The notes beneath the pieces are model-generated. The model made no database searches, was not told the origin of the DNA, and saw only the letters and a program-made list of their open reading frames with translations. Below are positions 53,520-62,085 of a stretch of 64,000 nt of DNA, piece by piece; within the stretch, counting starts at the first letter, position 1, and the number at the start of each line of letters is the position of its first letter. A program made the position numbers and the translations under genes. The DNA is from Hymenobacter sp. GOD-10R (GTDB lineage: Bacteria > Bacteroidota > Bacteroidia > Cytophagales > Hymenobacteraceae), in contig NZ_CP141184.1 of assembly GCF_035609205.1 (NCBI RefSeq), forward strand, positions 4,967,001 through 5,031,000, given 5' to 3'.

Positions 53520-53928
53520 GAGTAAAGATAAAGAGTCGATGGCAGCTAGTATCTAATTACAGTGCCAATGGCAGTGCGGCCGCGCTAAGCCACCTTCAAA
53601 GCTTCCACGTGACCACAGCGGTCAATTAGACAACGGAAGTAGCCAGTGCATACCCTTCCTACCCATATGCCCGCGTACTGGCTACGGTAGCCCGGAGATG
53701 GGTATCAGCCTGATCCCACTGCGCTATCTCCTGCGCAAGGCGGCTGAGCAGGTATCTCAGCGTACAGCGGCTTGACGGTGCACGCACTGGATGCGACAGC
53801 TCACACAGAAAGAACCTACTACCAAGTTAACTTACTACCTAGCGGCACCTACGTGCAACCGGAACTTTGTAACGCCACTACCTTTGGCTTAAAGACCTAG
53901 CTACGATATCAGACCTGTGCCTTTCCTG
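53520..53928. other. gene-poor stretch in the island
   Basis: About 400 bases with no complete ORF. On the minus strand RLAQEIAQWDQADTHLRAT is open around 53680-53760 before stops, and a plus-strand stretch ending LLPSGTYV near 53830-53850 looks like the end of a T9SS sorting domain. Both look like decayed coding remnants; neither can be assigned. Confidence 0.4.
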
Positions 53929-55728
53929 ATGCCCTATTACTCGACTACAAACAGGTTCCAGGAATTTCATGCTGTTGGGCTGCTCGCTGTATGGCTTCTG
54001 GCGGGCTGTGCAGGCTACGCAGCCAGTATTCTTTACTCCGTTGAGGTGGGTGAAGTACTCGCCTTGGCTAGGCGCTCCTCGCCGAATGGGCACGCTTTGA
54101 GCACCACGCAGGTCGCCTTTGAACAGCTGCGCCTAGGACTCGGCACGACTGCTTGCGTGCTAGGAATGTATGGTGTGGTGGTGTTCTACGACCTGCACCG
54201 GCAGGGCCTAGTGGTTCAGCACTTCTGGCGAACCAGCGGGTTGCGCGCCAAACGAGGGCTATTCTACGCCTGGTACGCGCTACGACCACGGCAACAGCGT
54301 TGGACGTTGGCTGCCTTTGCCGCCCTTACCGTGCTACGCATTATCGTGAGCCGGCGACTGGTTACCTTCGATGACAGTGCCTCTTACGAGTTCTTTGTAC
54401 GAGATAGCTTGCTCACTGTAAGCGCGTACTATCCAGCCCCTAACAACCATATCTTCAGCAACACTCTGAGTTGGTTGTTCTATCAGGTGTGTCAGGAGTA
54501 TTGGTGGAGCATGCGGGTGCCGGTATTACTTGCAAGCACGGCCGCCACGGCGTATTGGTTTCTAGGCCTGTTGCGCTGTAGCAACTTTCGGGTGGCCGCG
54601 CTGACTGTAATGCTCTGTAGCTTGCTGGAACTAAACTTGTTTTTAGCTGCTGAAGGCCGCGGCTATGCTCTGCTTTTCGCCTTGAGCGCCTTAGGCTTTT
54701 TTAGTGCCTTGTCACTCACGGATGCTGAGGCACCGACGCCTAAGCGGGCTTGGGCCGGTATGGCAGTAGCTGGAATTATAGGCTTGTACACTGTACCCAC
54801 ATTTGCGTATTTTTTGGTGGCGGCCTATAGCTGGTTGGGCTTTTGTTGGCTTTGCAAAGGCGACCTGCACCGCCTCGTCGCCGGAGTACTCTTGGGTGCT
54901 ACCACACTTGTGGGCGCTGCTTTGCTGTACGCTCCGCTGCTGCTAATTTCCGGGCCAGGGGCACTATTTCGGAATGCTTATGTCAAACCCCTAGCGGTTT
55001 CAACCTTCTTCCAGCGGTTGCCAGCCTATGTGTGGGAAGTAGAGGGAGGCCTTCTGGGCGAATCACGTAATGGCGTGCTGGCGTCTGTGCACCTAGGTTC
55101 CCTAGCGGCGGGAGCCGTTGTAATTGGTTTTTTAGCGTTGGCAAGGGCTGCTCAGCGTGGCCGTTTACCGGCACACCAGGTCGCGTACGTTCTGCGCCTA
55201 GGAGTACCAGCGCTTTGGTTTGTGGTGATGCCTTACCTGTTGCTGGTGATGCAACGCGTGGAGGCTCCCAGTCGCACACTGGCCTTCAAAGCTACTTTTA
55301 TGTTCCTGCTCATTGGCCTAGAACTTGACTGGGTATTGCACCAGTTTGGGCCAAGAGTCCGCCATTTACGCACCACATTGCGGCTAGGAATAGGTCTGTG
55401 GGCAGGAGTGCAGCTCACCCAATTGTACCGTTCAAACGAACTGAGGCTTTCTTACCTGCGAACACCTCATCTGGCGGCTCAATGGCTGTTGAATCAACCA
55501 GCGGGCCCGATACTCGCGCCCAATGCGCCGTGTTATTTACCGGCTCTCCGCTTTTACATTCATTTTGAAAAGCCGACCTCAACATTGGAGATCGACGATG
55601 CCCCTAAGCCAGGTACGCGCTACCGTTACATCATCAACCCGCCTGCTCCTTTTTCAGGAGCCTTGCCTCACTTGCATGTCGGCCGTGATGTCAACTGCGA
55701 AGCGATGGACATTGTATCCTATTGGTAG
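53929..55728 (+). CDS. GT-C fold-like integral membrane protein (possible glycosyltransferase)
   Basis: About 599 residues (ATG 53929; GTG 53917 is an alternative start) with ten or more membrane helices. After the first helices comes FDDSASYEFFVRDSLLTVSA, an Asp-rich loop preceding YYPAPNNHIFSN, which resembles the catalytic loop of GT-C transferases (PMT/ArnT type, acid pair then Pro-Asn-His). A short hydrophilic C-terminal domain of about 130 residues has no match I can name. It would transfer a sugar from a polyprenyl-phosphate donor. It is inside the island, alone, without glycan biosynthesis neighbours. Confidence 0.72.
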   Translation: MPYYSTTNRFQEFHAVGLLAVWLLAGCAGYAASILYSVEVGEVLALARRSSPNGHALSTTQVAFEQLRLGLGTTACVLGMYGVVVFYDLHRQGLVVQHFWRTSGLRAKRGLFYAWYALRPRQQRWTLAAFAALTVLRIIVSRRLVTFDDSASYEFFVRDSLLTVSAYYPAPNNHIFSNTLSWLFYQVCQEYWWSMRVPVLLASTAATAYWFLGLLRCSNFRVAALTVMLCSLLELNLFLAAEGRGYALLFALSALGFFSALSLTDAEAPTPKRAWAGMAVAGIIGLYTVPTFAYFLVAAYSWLGFCWLCKGDLHRLVAGVLLGATTLVGAALLYAPLLLISGPGALFRNAYVKPLAVSTFFQRLPAYVWEVEGGLLGESRNGVLASVHLGSLAAGAVVIGFLALARAAQRGRLPAHQVAYVLRLGVPALWFVVMPYLLLVMQRVEAPSRTLAFKATFMFLLIGLELDWVLHQFGPRVRHLRTTLRLGIGLWAGVQLTQLYRSNELRLSYLRTPHLAAQWLLNQPAGPILAPNAPCYLPALRFYIHFEKPTSTLEIDDAPKPGTRYRYIINPPAPFSGALPHLHVGRDVNCEAMDIVSYW

Positions 55729-56025
55729 CTAAGGCGGAGCTCGTAGAAGCGTCTACGGTAGTGACAGGCCGAGTTATGCACCAGCCATGGTAGTTTGATA
55801 AGCACTATAGTTACACTTATAACCTGCTACAAGTGCTCCTGCGCAACTGGTATAAGCAGCACGAACGCTTACAAGAGCGTACATCGGTGTACTTCGCTGC
55901 TCAATCTATACTGAGCGCAACAAAGCTTCCAGCCTGCGAGAGTACATTGACAGAGCACTTCGTGTAACTAGTGCACCTGGAAAAAAAATTTATTTTTCTT
56001 GGAGCAACAACGTTACTCTATCAAG
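55729..56025. other. intergenic stretch with a possible coding remnant
   Basis: No complete ORF. Plus-strand frames around 55800-55980 give NLLQVLLRNWYKQHERLQER and, after a shift, ERNKASSLREYIDRALR. The two read like consecutive parts of one decayed helical protein, but the family is not recognisable. Confidence 0.4.
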
Positions 56026-56057
56026 AAGCCTCATGCTAAATAGCTGAGGCTTTTTTT
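56026..56057 (+). terminator. terminator before the DUF4393 gene
   Basis: AAGCCTCATGCT pairs with AGCTGAGGCTT around a short loop and is followed by seven T. It isolates the DUF4393 gene from upstream transcription. Confidence 0.75.
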
Positions 56058-56100
56058 GTTTGTAGCTATATTACCCCATCCTCTTATCAATCATACCCTC

Positions 56101-56739
56101 ATGCCTTTAGTAGAACTTTCCACCGCCTTAGTAGCTGCTGGCAGTGGCATTGTGGTACCATTCGTCAATAAGGTATTAGAGAAGACAGCTAGCCGTGTAG
56201 GAGATAGCTTCGATGCGCAACTAGTTACACTCTTTACCAAGGCGCATGATTTCTTAACTGCTAGTGGGCATGAGGCCAACCCTGTCGAGCCTAAAATTAT
56301 TGCTCCTATTGTGCAGGCGGCTAGACTTGAAACGGATCCTGATTTGATAGATAAATGGGCCGCTTTACTGGCTAATGCTGCCAGCGGTCAAGTTGATATA
56401 CTAGTTCAGCCTAGCTTCGCGGAAGTGCTGCGGCAACTTACTCCTACGCAGGTACGCATTTTGGATAGGATCTATCAACAGGTCGATCCATCTATTGAAG
56501 CAGGAGAGGACTGGCAGCCAGGGATTGAAGTTAGTGCTATTCGAGAAGAGCTTCAACTCACTTTCTTTGACTTTCAGCTGTGTATGGGCAATCTGTTGCG
56601 CCTCAGCCTTTGTACTGAGTATGAAGCTAAAAATGCAGCTACCTTAGGCAAGGTGGCCCCGGGGACTAAGAAAGTTGACCCTACCATTTTTGGTTATGCA
56701 TTCGTAAAGGCATGCACCCCACCACAACTGACAGTGTAG
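56101..56739 (+). CDS. DUF4393/Abi-alpha-like protein (candidate phage-defence protein)
   Basis: 212 residues from ATG 56101. Residues 1-40 are hydrophobic to amphipathic (LSTALVAAGSGIVVPFVNKV); then come the marks of the DUF4393 family: EPKIIAPIVQAARLETDPDL, IDKWAALLANAASGQ, and PSFAEVLRQLTPTQVRILDRIY. The family (named Abi-alpha from lactococcal abortive-infection loci) is usually found next to restriction or abortive-infection genes and on mobile elements. The C-terminal 80 residues are a winged-helix-like region (VSAIREELQLTFFDFQLCMG). It sits in an island at a tRNA gene. A defence role is inferred from family and location only. Confidence 0.75.
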   Translation: MPLVELSTALVAAGSGIVVPFVNKVLEKTASRVGDSFDAQLVTLFTKAHDFLTASGHEANPVEPKIIAPIVQAARLETDPDLIDKWAALLANAASGQVDILVQPSFAEVLRQLTPTQVRILDRIYQQVDPSIEAGEDWQPGIEVSAIREELQLTFFDFQLCMGNLLRLSLCTEYEAKNAATLGKVAPGTKKVDPTIFGYAFVKACTPPQLTV

Positions 56740-57024
56740 ATGAGGCAAGTCCCAACAATGCTAAGGTGAGTGCACTTTCGAAAAGCAGAGTTCACCTAGC
56801 AAAAATGCCGTAGCACGCTGCAAACAAGATGTTTTTTCTTTCCCCCTTGACAGGAACCGACACCAATAAAAAAGGCTCGTACTGTTGAATAACGGAGCGG
56901 GCATTTTGCCTTCCTCTAAGCAAGCTGGCAACGATTTCCGGTTGGCTACCTCAAAGATAAACGGCCACTATTAGGAGATGTATGAAGGTAGATCAAGGGG
57001 GTTTGTACCCCTAACTGTACCCCA
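56740..57024. other. intergenic region, right end of the island
   Basis: About 285 bases, no ORF. The GTACCCC motif is repeated at 57006-57022 next to the tRNA-linked repeat, and GGGGTACG...TTTTGTACCCC occurs near the left end (52798-52824). Such motifs near the ends fit recombinase arm sites. Confidence 0.4.
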
Positions 57025-57092
57025 GAAAAGAAAAAGCCCCGTTTCCAGCTTGGAAACGGGGCTTTTTGCAGAGGAGGAGGGATTCGAACCCC
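57025..57092. repeat. right attachment repeat (attR-like)
   Basis: The intact counterpart of 52636-52700: GAAAAGAAAAAGCCCCG... through GGGATTCGAACCCC. It includes the terminator at 57031-57067 and the 3' end of the functional tRNA-Ser(UGA) gene. Confidence 0.8.
57031..57067 (-). terminator. terminator of tRNA-Ser(UGA)
   Basis: AAAAAGCCCCGTTTCCA pairs perfectly with TGGAAACGGGGCTTTTT around GCT. It directly follows the tRNA 3' end on the minus strand. Confidence 0.9.
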
Positions 57093-57153
57093 CGGAGGTT
57101 TAACCCTCAACGGTTTTCAAGACCGCCGCAATCGACCACTCTGCCACTCCTCT
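57069..57153 (-). tRNA. tRNA-Ser (anticodon UGA)
   Basis: 85 nt with the class II fold: AGAGGAG acceptor pairs with CTCCTCT, D-arm TGGCAGAGTGGTCGA, anticodon loop CTTGAAA (anticodon TGA), a long variable arm (GAGGGTTAAACCTC) and T-arm GGGGGTTCGAATCCC. Discriminator G; CCA is not encoded. Its 3' end serves as the island attachment site. Confidence 0.96.
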
Positions 57154-57165
57154 ATCTCTATAAAG

Positions 57166-57238
57166 AATAACTGGGTGGCTGAGCAAGTGAGTAAAACGGT
57201 TTGACCGTCTTACTCACTTGCTCCGTTATTCAGTTATT
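57166..57238. repeat. long imperfect hairpin between the tRNA genes
   Basis: AATAACTG (57166-57173) pairs with CAGTTATT (57231-57238). Inside, GAGCAAGTGAGTAAAACGGT pairs with ACCGTCTTACTCACTTGCTC with one mismatch. No T run. It may separate the two tRNA transcripts or be a processing signal. Confidence 0.8.
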
Positions 57239-57243
57239 CGTCG

Positions 57244-57330
57244 CAGAGAGGGGGGGATTCGAACCCCCGATACCGTTGCCAGTATAACGGATTTCGAATC
57301 CGTCGCATTCGACCACTCTGCCACCTCTCT
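57244..57330 (-). tRNA. tRNA-Ser (anticodon CGA)
   Basis: 87 nt class II tRNA: acceptor AGAGAGG/CCTCTCT, D-arm TGGCAGAGTGGTCGA, anticodon loop TTCGAAA (anticodon CGA), variable arm, T-arm GGGGGTTCGAATCCCCC. Discriminator G, no encoded CCA. Transcribed in the same direction as the UGA tRNA, upstream of it. Confidence 0.96.
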
Positions 57331-57443
57331 ATGCCCCAATAAGCGTGTTTGGGGACCGCAAAAGTAAAAGGCAGCGGATAATTAACAAGAAGTAGAACGT
57401 ATTTTTTACTTAAAAACTTCAGTCTTGCTCGCGAGCTGAGTGC

Positions 57444-58415
57444 TTAATGCGCTGCTACACGCTTATTATCAGCCATAACCGTCTTGAGTCGACCTGTTGC
57501 TGCATCAATGCTCACGTTCACTTCAAAGCCTAGGATTATGGTCATGCACACAAAATCGAGCCATACCATAAAGCCGACGAGCGTGCCAATAGAACCATAG
57601 AAGTGGTTATAGCTATCAAAAATCTTGACGTAAAGAATAAACAGGAAGGAAACGATGAAGATAAGAAACGTCGCTACCACTGCTCCTACTGACACAAACG
57701 GCCACTTGTTGTGCACAGGTGGCACATAGTAATAGACCAGGCAAGTCGTTAGCAGAAACAATCCCACCAGGGAGCCATATTTGATCAGCGTGATAAGCTG
57801 CGACGTAAACTGCTCCGGTACAATCTCGCTGAACACCAAGGCATCAATAATATAGGTACCAAAGAAAATCCCCGCCACGGCAACTAACAGCACCGACGAT
57901 AGCACAACGGTCAGCAACGTGGCAATGACACGTTTGCGCAAGTAAGTACGACGCTTGAATGACGGGTACTTCTTCTCAAAGGCATCGAGCAAGGCCATGA
58001 TGCCATTGGAGCTTAGCACCAACGCCGCCAGGAAACCAAATGATAACAGGCCACCGTGAGGAATGTTGACAATGTCATCAATGGTAGTGGCCGTAGCCGC
58101 GTACATCTCCCGCGGCATCAGGTCGCCAAGGAATTGTAGAATGTCCACGTTTAGGTTTGGAATGGGGATGTACGGGATGAGCGTGAATAGGAAGATAATC
58201 GTTGGGAACAGCGCTACCGTGAAGTTGAAGGCCATGTAGCTAGCCCTCTTGGTAACACTATCCAGCTTGATTTCCTGAATCATCCGATCTATCACGTCAT
58301 ACACGGACGTATTGCCAGGCCCAATACGCATGCGCTTGAGCCACACAATGAACTTGCGATACGAGCGACGGCGGCGCACATCGGGCAGGTGATAACGGCG
58401 CACAGGCAAACGCAT
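57444..58415 (-). CDS. YihY/BrkB-family membrane protein
   Basis: 323 residues with six or so membrane helices. Family marks are AFNFTVALFPTIIFLFTLIPY, LLSFGFLAALVLSSNGIMAL, LLTTCLVYYYVPP, and FIVSFLFILYVKIFDSYNHFYG followed by GSIGTLVGFMVWLDFVCMTI. The family was once taken for RNase BN and is of unknown function, possibly lipid transport or flipping. Start ATG 58415. It is upstream of the tRNA genes on the same strand, and ends 114 bases before them. Confidence 0.92.
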   Translation of the reverse strand: MRLPVRRYHLPDVRRRRSYRKFIVWLKRMRIGPGNTSVYDVIDRMIQEIKLDSVTKRASYMAFNFTVALFPTIIFLFTLIPYIPIPNLNVDILQFLGDLMPREMYAATATTIDDIVNIPHGGLLSFGFLAALVLSSNGIMALLDAFEKKYPSFKRRTYLRKRVIATLLTVVLSSVLLVAVAGIFFGTYIIDALVFSEIVPEQFTSQLITLIKYGSLVGLFLLTTCLVYYYVPPVHNKWPFVSVGAVVATFLIFIVSFLFILYVKIFDSYNHFYGSIGTLVGFMVWLDFVCMTIILGFEVNVSIDAATGRLKTVMADNKRVAAH

Positions 58416-58507
58416 GATTCTGTCAGTTATCAGTGATCAATTACCAGTTGACAATCAATAAGCAAATACTAGCTTACTCTTTGACAGTTGACACCAGCTT
58501 AGTGTCA

Positions 58508-58535
58508 ATTGTTCATTGTTCATTGTTCATTGTCT
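58508..58535. repeat. heptanucleotide tandem repeat at a gene 3' end
   Basis: ATTGTTC is repeated three times followed by ATTG. On the minus strand it supplies the last codons (Asn-Glu-Gln-stop) of the thioesterase gene. Confidence 0.8.
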
Positions 58536-59023
58536 TTCAGGAAGGCAGCCGGCGCGGGCGCATCAGCAGGGAGCTTCGTGAGCGTCGGCGCTATCGGGCC
58601 AGCTGTCTCGTCTTCAGTAAAAAACGGAGCTAGCTTGGCCTGGATATCCGCCGGGATGGGCACTGGACGGCCGTTCGCAGTACTCACGAACACCATGAGC
58701 GTGTGTCCTTCCGTGAGCAACTGATTGGCCTCGTTGTAGATTTCGTATTCAAACAGCACCCGAGTCCCCTCACCAGGCTGACGTAGCAGCAGACGGACCG
58801 TGAGTAAATCGTCGTAGCGGGCGGGCCGTCTAAAACGAGTGCGCAACTCCCCCACTGGCATCCCAACCCCGTCGGCTTCCAAGTCCTTGTAACGAATACC
58901 TAGCTGCCGAAACGCCTCTGTGCGTGCTACTTCAAAGTAGGCGGCATAATTACCGTGGTACACGTAGCCCATCTGGTCAGTTTCGGCATAGCGGACGCGA
59001 ATGTGCGTGTCGTGGGAATACAT
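58520..59023 (-). CDS. acyl-CoA thioesterase, hot-dog fold (YbgC/FadM-like)
   Basis: 167 residues with one 4HBT domain: the HIRVRYAETDQMGYVYHGNY motif carries the catalytic Asp (usual D-x-M/N-G), followed by VARTEAFRQLGIRY and MPVGELRTRFRRPARYDDLL. These enzymes hydrolyse short or aromatic acyl-CoA thioesters in the cytoplasm. The C-terminal 20 residues are Pro/Ala-rich and end inside a tandem repeat. Divides its strand with mltG, 96 bases upstream; an operon is possible. Confidence 0.93.
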   Translation of the reverse strand: MYSHDTHIRVRYAETDQMGYVYHGNYAAYFEVARTEAFRQLGIRYKDLEADGVGMPVGELRTRFRRPARYDDLLTVRLLLRQPGEGTRVLFEYEIYNEANQLLTEGHTLMVFVSTANGRPVPIPADIQAKLAPFFTEDETAGPIAPTLTKLPADAPAPAAFLKDNEQ

Positions 59024-59119
59024 CAGTTGGCTTTTGGTGACTGATTTTTGTTTCTGGTGCAGGTTGGTTTGCTCCGATAAAAGCTAGGCACGTAAACCAA
59101 TTACCAAGGACAAACCATA

Positions 59120-60196
59120 CTACTTCATAATACCCGACCGGTTCAGGGCAGCCTGGTAGCGCCGGGCATTAACGAGGTGTTCTGCCTCAGTAGTTGCGAA
59201 GGCATGATAGCCGCTAAAGTCTTCTTTCGCGCAGAAGTAGTAATAGTTATGCTGCTCTGGGTTAAGTACGGCGTCGATGCTGGTAATGCTTGGCAGATTG
59301 ATGGGGCCGGGAGGCAAGCCATTGTGCATGTACGTGTTGTACGGCGAATCCTTAGCTAGGTGCACATTCAGTACACGCTTGATCGTGAAGTCGTTGTTTG
59401 CGTACACCACCGTGGGGTCGGCCTGAAGCTTCATGCCGCGCTTGAGACGGTTGAGGTATACGCCCGCCACGCGTGGGCGCTCATCGGGGTGCTGCTGCTG
59501 CTCGGCTTCCACGATGCTGGCCAGCGTACTCACCTGCGCACGGGTCAGACCTAGCTTCTCGCGCTTGGCGTCGCGAGCGGGCGTCCAGAACTTCTCATAC
59601 TCCTTTTTCATGCGCTGCATGAGGTTGTCGGCGGACGTGTTCCAGTACAGCTCGTAGGTGTTCGGGATGAACATCGTCAGGATACTCGTGGTGTCGAAAC
59701 CTAGGCTGCGGGTGTAGCTAGGGCTACTTAGCAGGCTATCGAACTCCTTGGGGCGAGCGTCAATCGTGGTGCTGAGCTTCTGGGCTAGGTCGGAGCGCAA
59801 CCGAATATTCTGGAAGGTGAGCTTCAACGGTGACTGAATGCCCTTACGCAAGTCATTGATTAATTCGCGGTTGGTGTAGCCATCCTTCAATTCATAGCGG
59901 CCTGGCTTCACGAGCTTGTCGTATTTCATCAGGCGTGCTACGAAATGCAACGACAGCTTATCGACAATCACCCCGCTGGCGTCAATGGAGTCCAGCACCG
60001 CTCTGGCTGTTTCCCCCCGCCGCACTAGCACGAAGGTGGGCTGGCCTTTGGTTTCAACGTTGGGAGTGTAGAAGACTTGGTAGAAGTAGTAAGAAAACGT
60101 AACCAAGAACAAGCCTAAAATACCCGTGACGTACGCATATTGCCTGCGGCGGCGCAAGGCTTTGGCTTTGTAATCGATGCGAGGCGGTTGAGCCAT
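59120..60196 (-). CDS. mltG: endolytic murein transglycosylase
   Basis: 358 residues. A short basic cytoplasmic stretch, one membrane helix (YVTGILGLFLVTFSYYFYQVF), then the YceG domain with FIPNTYELYWNTSADNLMQRM, ASIVEAEQQQHPDERPRVAGVYLNR-type motif (catalytic Glu in VEAE) and LQADPTVVYA and LPPGPINLPSI. It cleaves nascent peptidoglycan strands and sets glycan length. Length normal. Start ATG 60196. Confidence 0.95.
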   Translation of the reverse strand: MAQPPRIDYKAKALRRRRQYAYVTGILGLFLVTFSYYFYQVFYTPNVETKGQPTFVLVRRGETARAVLDSIDASGVIVDKLSLHFVARLMKYDKLVKPGRYELKDGYTNRELINDLRKGIQSPLKLTFQNIRLRSDLAQKLSTTIDARPKEFDSLLSSPSYTRSLGFDTTSILTMFIPNTYELYWNTSADNLMQRMKKEYEKFWTPARDAKREKLGLTRAQVSTLASIVEAEQQQHPDERPRVAGVYLNRLKRGMKLQADPTVVYANNDFTIKRVLNVHLAKDSPYNTYMHNGLPPGPINLPSITSIDAVLNPEQHNYYYFCAKEDFSGYHAFATTEAEHLVNARRYQAALNRSGIMK

Positions 60197-60479
60197 TTCG
60201 GGAAGAAAGCGGTGGAATATAGAAGGTAATTGACCAGCAATACTTTTTTTGCAGGACCAAAAGTACGCTAATCTGCGTCGCTTTTGTGGCTCGGGCAGTT
60301 TACCTCTAGCTTCAGGCTAGCCAGGCTAGGCCTCTTTCTAGCCATAATTCGAGTCCGCTCGTAACCTAAAAAGCGCAACGTGCGAATGAATGATTCTTAC
60401 ACGCTTACCTAGTACCTCTTGCGCAACGAGCCTCTTGTGTACTAGATTCCCTCCCTCTTCACTCCATATTCCCTTTCCT
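60197..60479. other. divergent intergenic region (mltG / Sua5-like)
   Basis: About 280 bases without a gene. It should contain both promoters. Confidence 0.4.
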
Positions 60480-61109
60480 ATGGCTGCTACGCTGCTTCGC
60501 ATTCATCCCGATAATCCGCCCCTAAACAAGTTATTGCAAGCCGTAGAAGTGCTGCGCAATGGTGGCGTTATTATTTACCCAACCGATACCATTTATGGAT
60601 TGGGCTGCGATGTTTTCAATGCCAAAGCGGTGGAAAAGCTGTGCCGCATCAAAGGCATTCACCCCGATAAAGCTAACCTTTCCTTTATCTGCTCCGACCT
60701 AGCCAACATTACCGATTACGCCCACGGTATTACCACACCTGTATATAAGGTGTTGAAAAAAGCGCTACCGGGCCCTTTCACGTTCATTTTCGAAGCTAGC
60801 CCCAAAGCACCACGCTATGGTGGTGTGAAACGCAAAACCGTCGGTATCCGCGTGCCCGATCATAAGATTTGCCTAGGTCTGGTGCAGGAGCTAGGCAATC
60901 CTATCGTGACAACCTCCATTCACGATGACGACGAGCTGCTGGAATACACTACCGATCCTGACCTGATTTTTGAGAAGTACCGCTCCTTGGTAGACCTCGT
61001 GATTGATGGCGGCTTCGGCAATAACATAGCCAGCACCGTGGTGGATTGCACCAACGAAGACTTCGACATCGTCCGCCAAGGCGCAGGCGATATTGAACAG
61101 TACTTATAA
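60480..61109 (+). CDS. Sua5/YciO/YrdC-family protein (threonylcarbamoyl-AMP synthase type)
   Basis: 209 residues from ATG 60480; a longer frame to 60390 has no support. The marks are VIIYPTDTIYGLGCDVFN, RIKGIHPDKANLSFICSDL, KALPGPFTFIFEA, KRKTVGIRVPDH and NPIVTTSIHDD. The order and the N-terminal HPDNPP are of the YciO subgroup. Related enzymes make threonylcarbamoyl-AMP for tRNA t6A; YciO proteins are less well defined. Converges on the LpxL-type gene over a long inverted repeat. Confidence 0.9.
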   Translation: MAATLLRIHPDNPPLNKLLQAVEVLRNGGVIIYPTDTIYGLGCDVFNAKAVEKLCRIKGIHPDKANLSFICSDLANITDYAHGITTPVYKVLKKALPGPFTFIFEASPKAPRYGGVKRKTVGIRVPDHKICLGLVQELGNPIVTTSIHDDDELLEYTTDPDLIFEKYRSLVDLVIDGGFGNNIASTVVDCTNEDFDIVRQGAGDIEQYL

Positions 61110-61197
61110 GAGAGTGACTGAGCGGCTGAGTCACTGAGTGAATTGTTAAACGACTACACTCAGTCACTCAGTCACTCAGCCGCTCAGTCACTCTCTT
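61108..61197. repeat. inverted repeat between convergent genes, right arm coding
   Basis: The left arm begins AAGAGAGTGACTGAGCGGCT at the stop of the Sua5-like gene. The right arm is its reverse complement, with a 24-base perfect stretch and further ACTCAGTC units. On the minus strand the right arm encodes the C-terminus RVTERLSD of the acyltransferase. Confidence 0.88.
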
Positions 61198-62085
61198 GTG
61201 CTTCCAGCGTCGATGCGACCACAAGTATTCGGCGGGTGCTGCCTGGATGTCGCGCTCTAATTGACGGGCAAAAGCTTCTGTAATGAAGTGCTCTTTATCG
61301 CTAATTGGCGTAATGCCGTCATATATTTCTGTTAGGGTGATGTCGTAGTAGCCACGGCGTACGCGTCGAATACCAACGTATACTACCGGACACTGAAAGC
61401 GAGGTGCCAGCCGATCAGCACTAGTGTAGAAGCCAGTATCTTGATGCAAGAAGTCAGTCCAATAGGGTTGATCTTCGGGGCCTGCGGCTTGATCAGTGAG
61501 TAGAGCTAGGCAACGAGCTTGATTGCGGTAACGAACCATATCACGCAACGTGTCGCGCATAGGAACCAAGTATGCCCCCGACCGAGTCCGCAGCCGCTTC
61601 ATAAAGTATTCAAAGAAACCGTTACTCAACGGCTTGTAAACGCCGTGTGCTCGATCTGGGTAATAAAGAGCCCCCGTTGACAGGATCCACTCCCAATTGC
61701 CAGCGTGCGAACCAAGTACAAGCACCGTATGACCTAGCTCCATTGCTTTCTCGGCCAATTCAAAATTGCGAATCTTGGCCCGCTCATACAGTTCCGCCTT
61801 CGAAATCGTCAGTAGCTTCAGTATTTCAACGATGACCTGGGCAAAGTGCCAGTAGAAATCCTTGCCTAAACGCGTCACTTCTGCTTCCGACTTCTCCGGG
61901 AAAGCATTACGCAAGTTTCCGCTGATCACCTTCCAGCGGTAGCGCACGCCGTAGGCTAGCAGCAAGTACAATCCGTAAGCTAGCGCGTAGAGCACCGTGA
62001 GCGGTAAGCTAGCTACGCCAGTCAGCAGCCAGAAAAGCGGTCGGTAATACCACGGAAGAGAGCTAGGCGTGTTTGTTTGACTCAT
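61168..62085 (-). CDS. LpxL/HtrB-family lipid A acyltransferase
   Basis: 305 residues with one N-terminal membrane helix. The lysophospholipid acyltransferase core has VLGSHAGNWEWIL (Hx4E-type active site), GVYKPLSNGFFEYFMKRLR, LALLTDQAAGPE (with Asp-Gln), and VYVGIRRVRRGYYDITL. It adds a secondary acyl chain to lipid A precursor at the inner membrane. The start ATG overlaps the stop of the upstream gene as ATGA. The C-terminal codons come from an inverted repeat arm. Confidence 0.93.
   Translation of the reverse strand: MSQTNTPSSLPWYYRPLFWLLTGVASLPLTVLYALAYGLYLLLAYGVRYRWKVISGNLRNAFPEKSEAEVTRLGKDFYWHFAQVIVEILKLLTISKAELYERAKIRNFELAEKAMELGHTVLVLGSHAGNWEWILSTGALYYPDRAHGVYKPLSNGFFEYFMKRLRTRSGAYLVPMRDTLRDMVRYRNQARCLALLTDQAAGPEDQPYWTDFLHQDTGFYTSADRLAPRFQCPVVYVGIRRVRRGYYDITLTEIYDGITPISDKEHFITEAFARQLERDIQAAPAEYLWSHRRWKHKRVTERLSD

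Noticed and set aside
57166..57238. A riboswitch or small RNA between the tRNA genes
   Set aside because: Only a simple hairpin is visible, with no conserved core, no T run and no coding partner.
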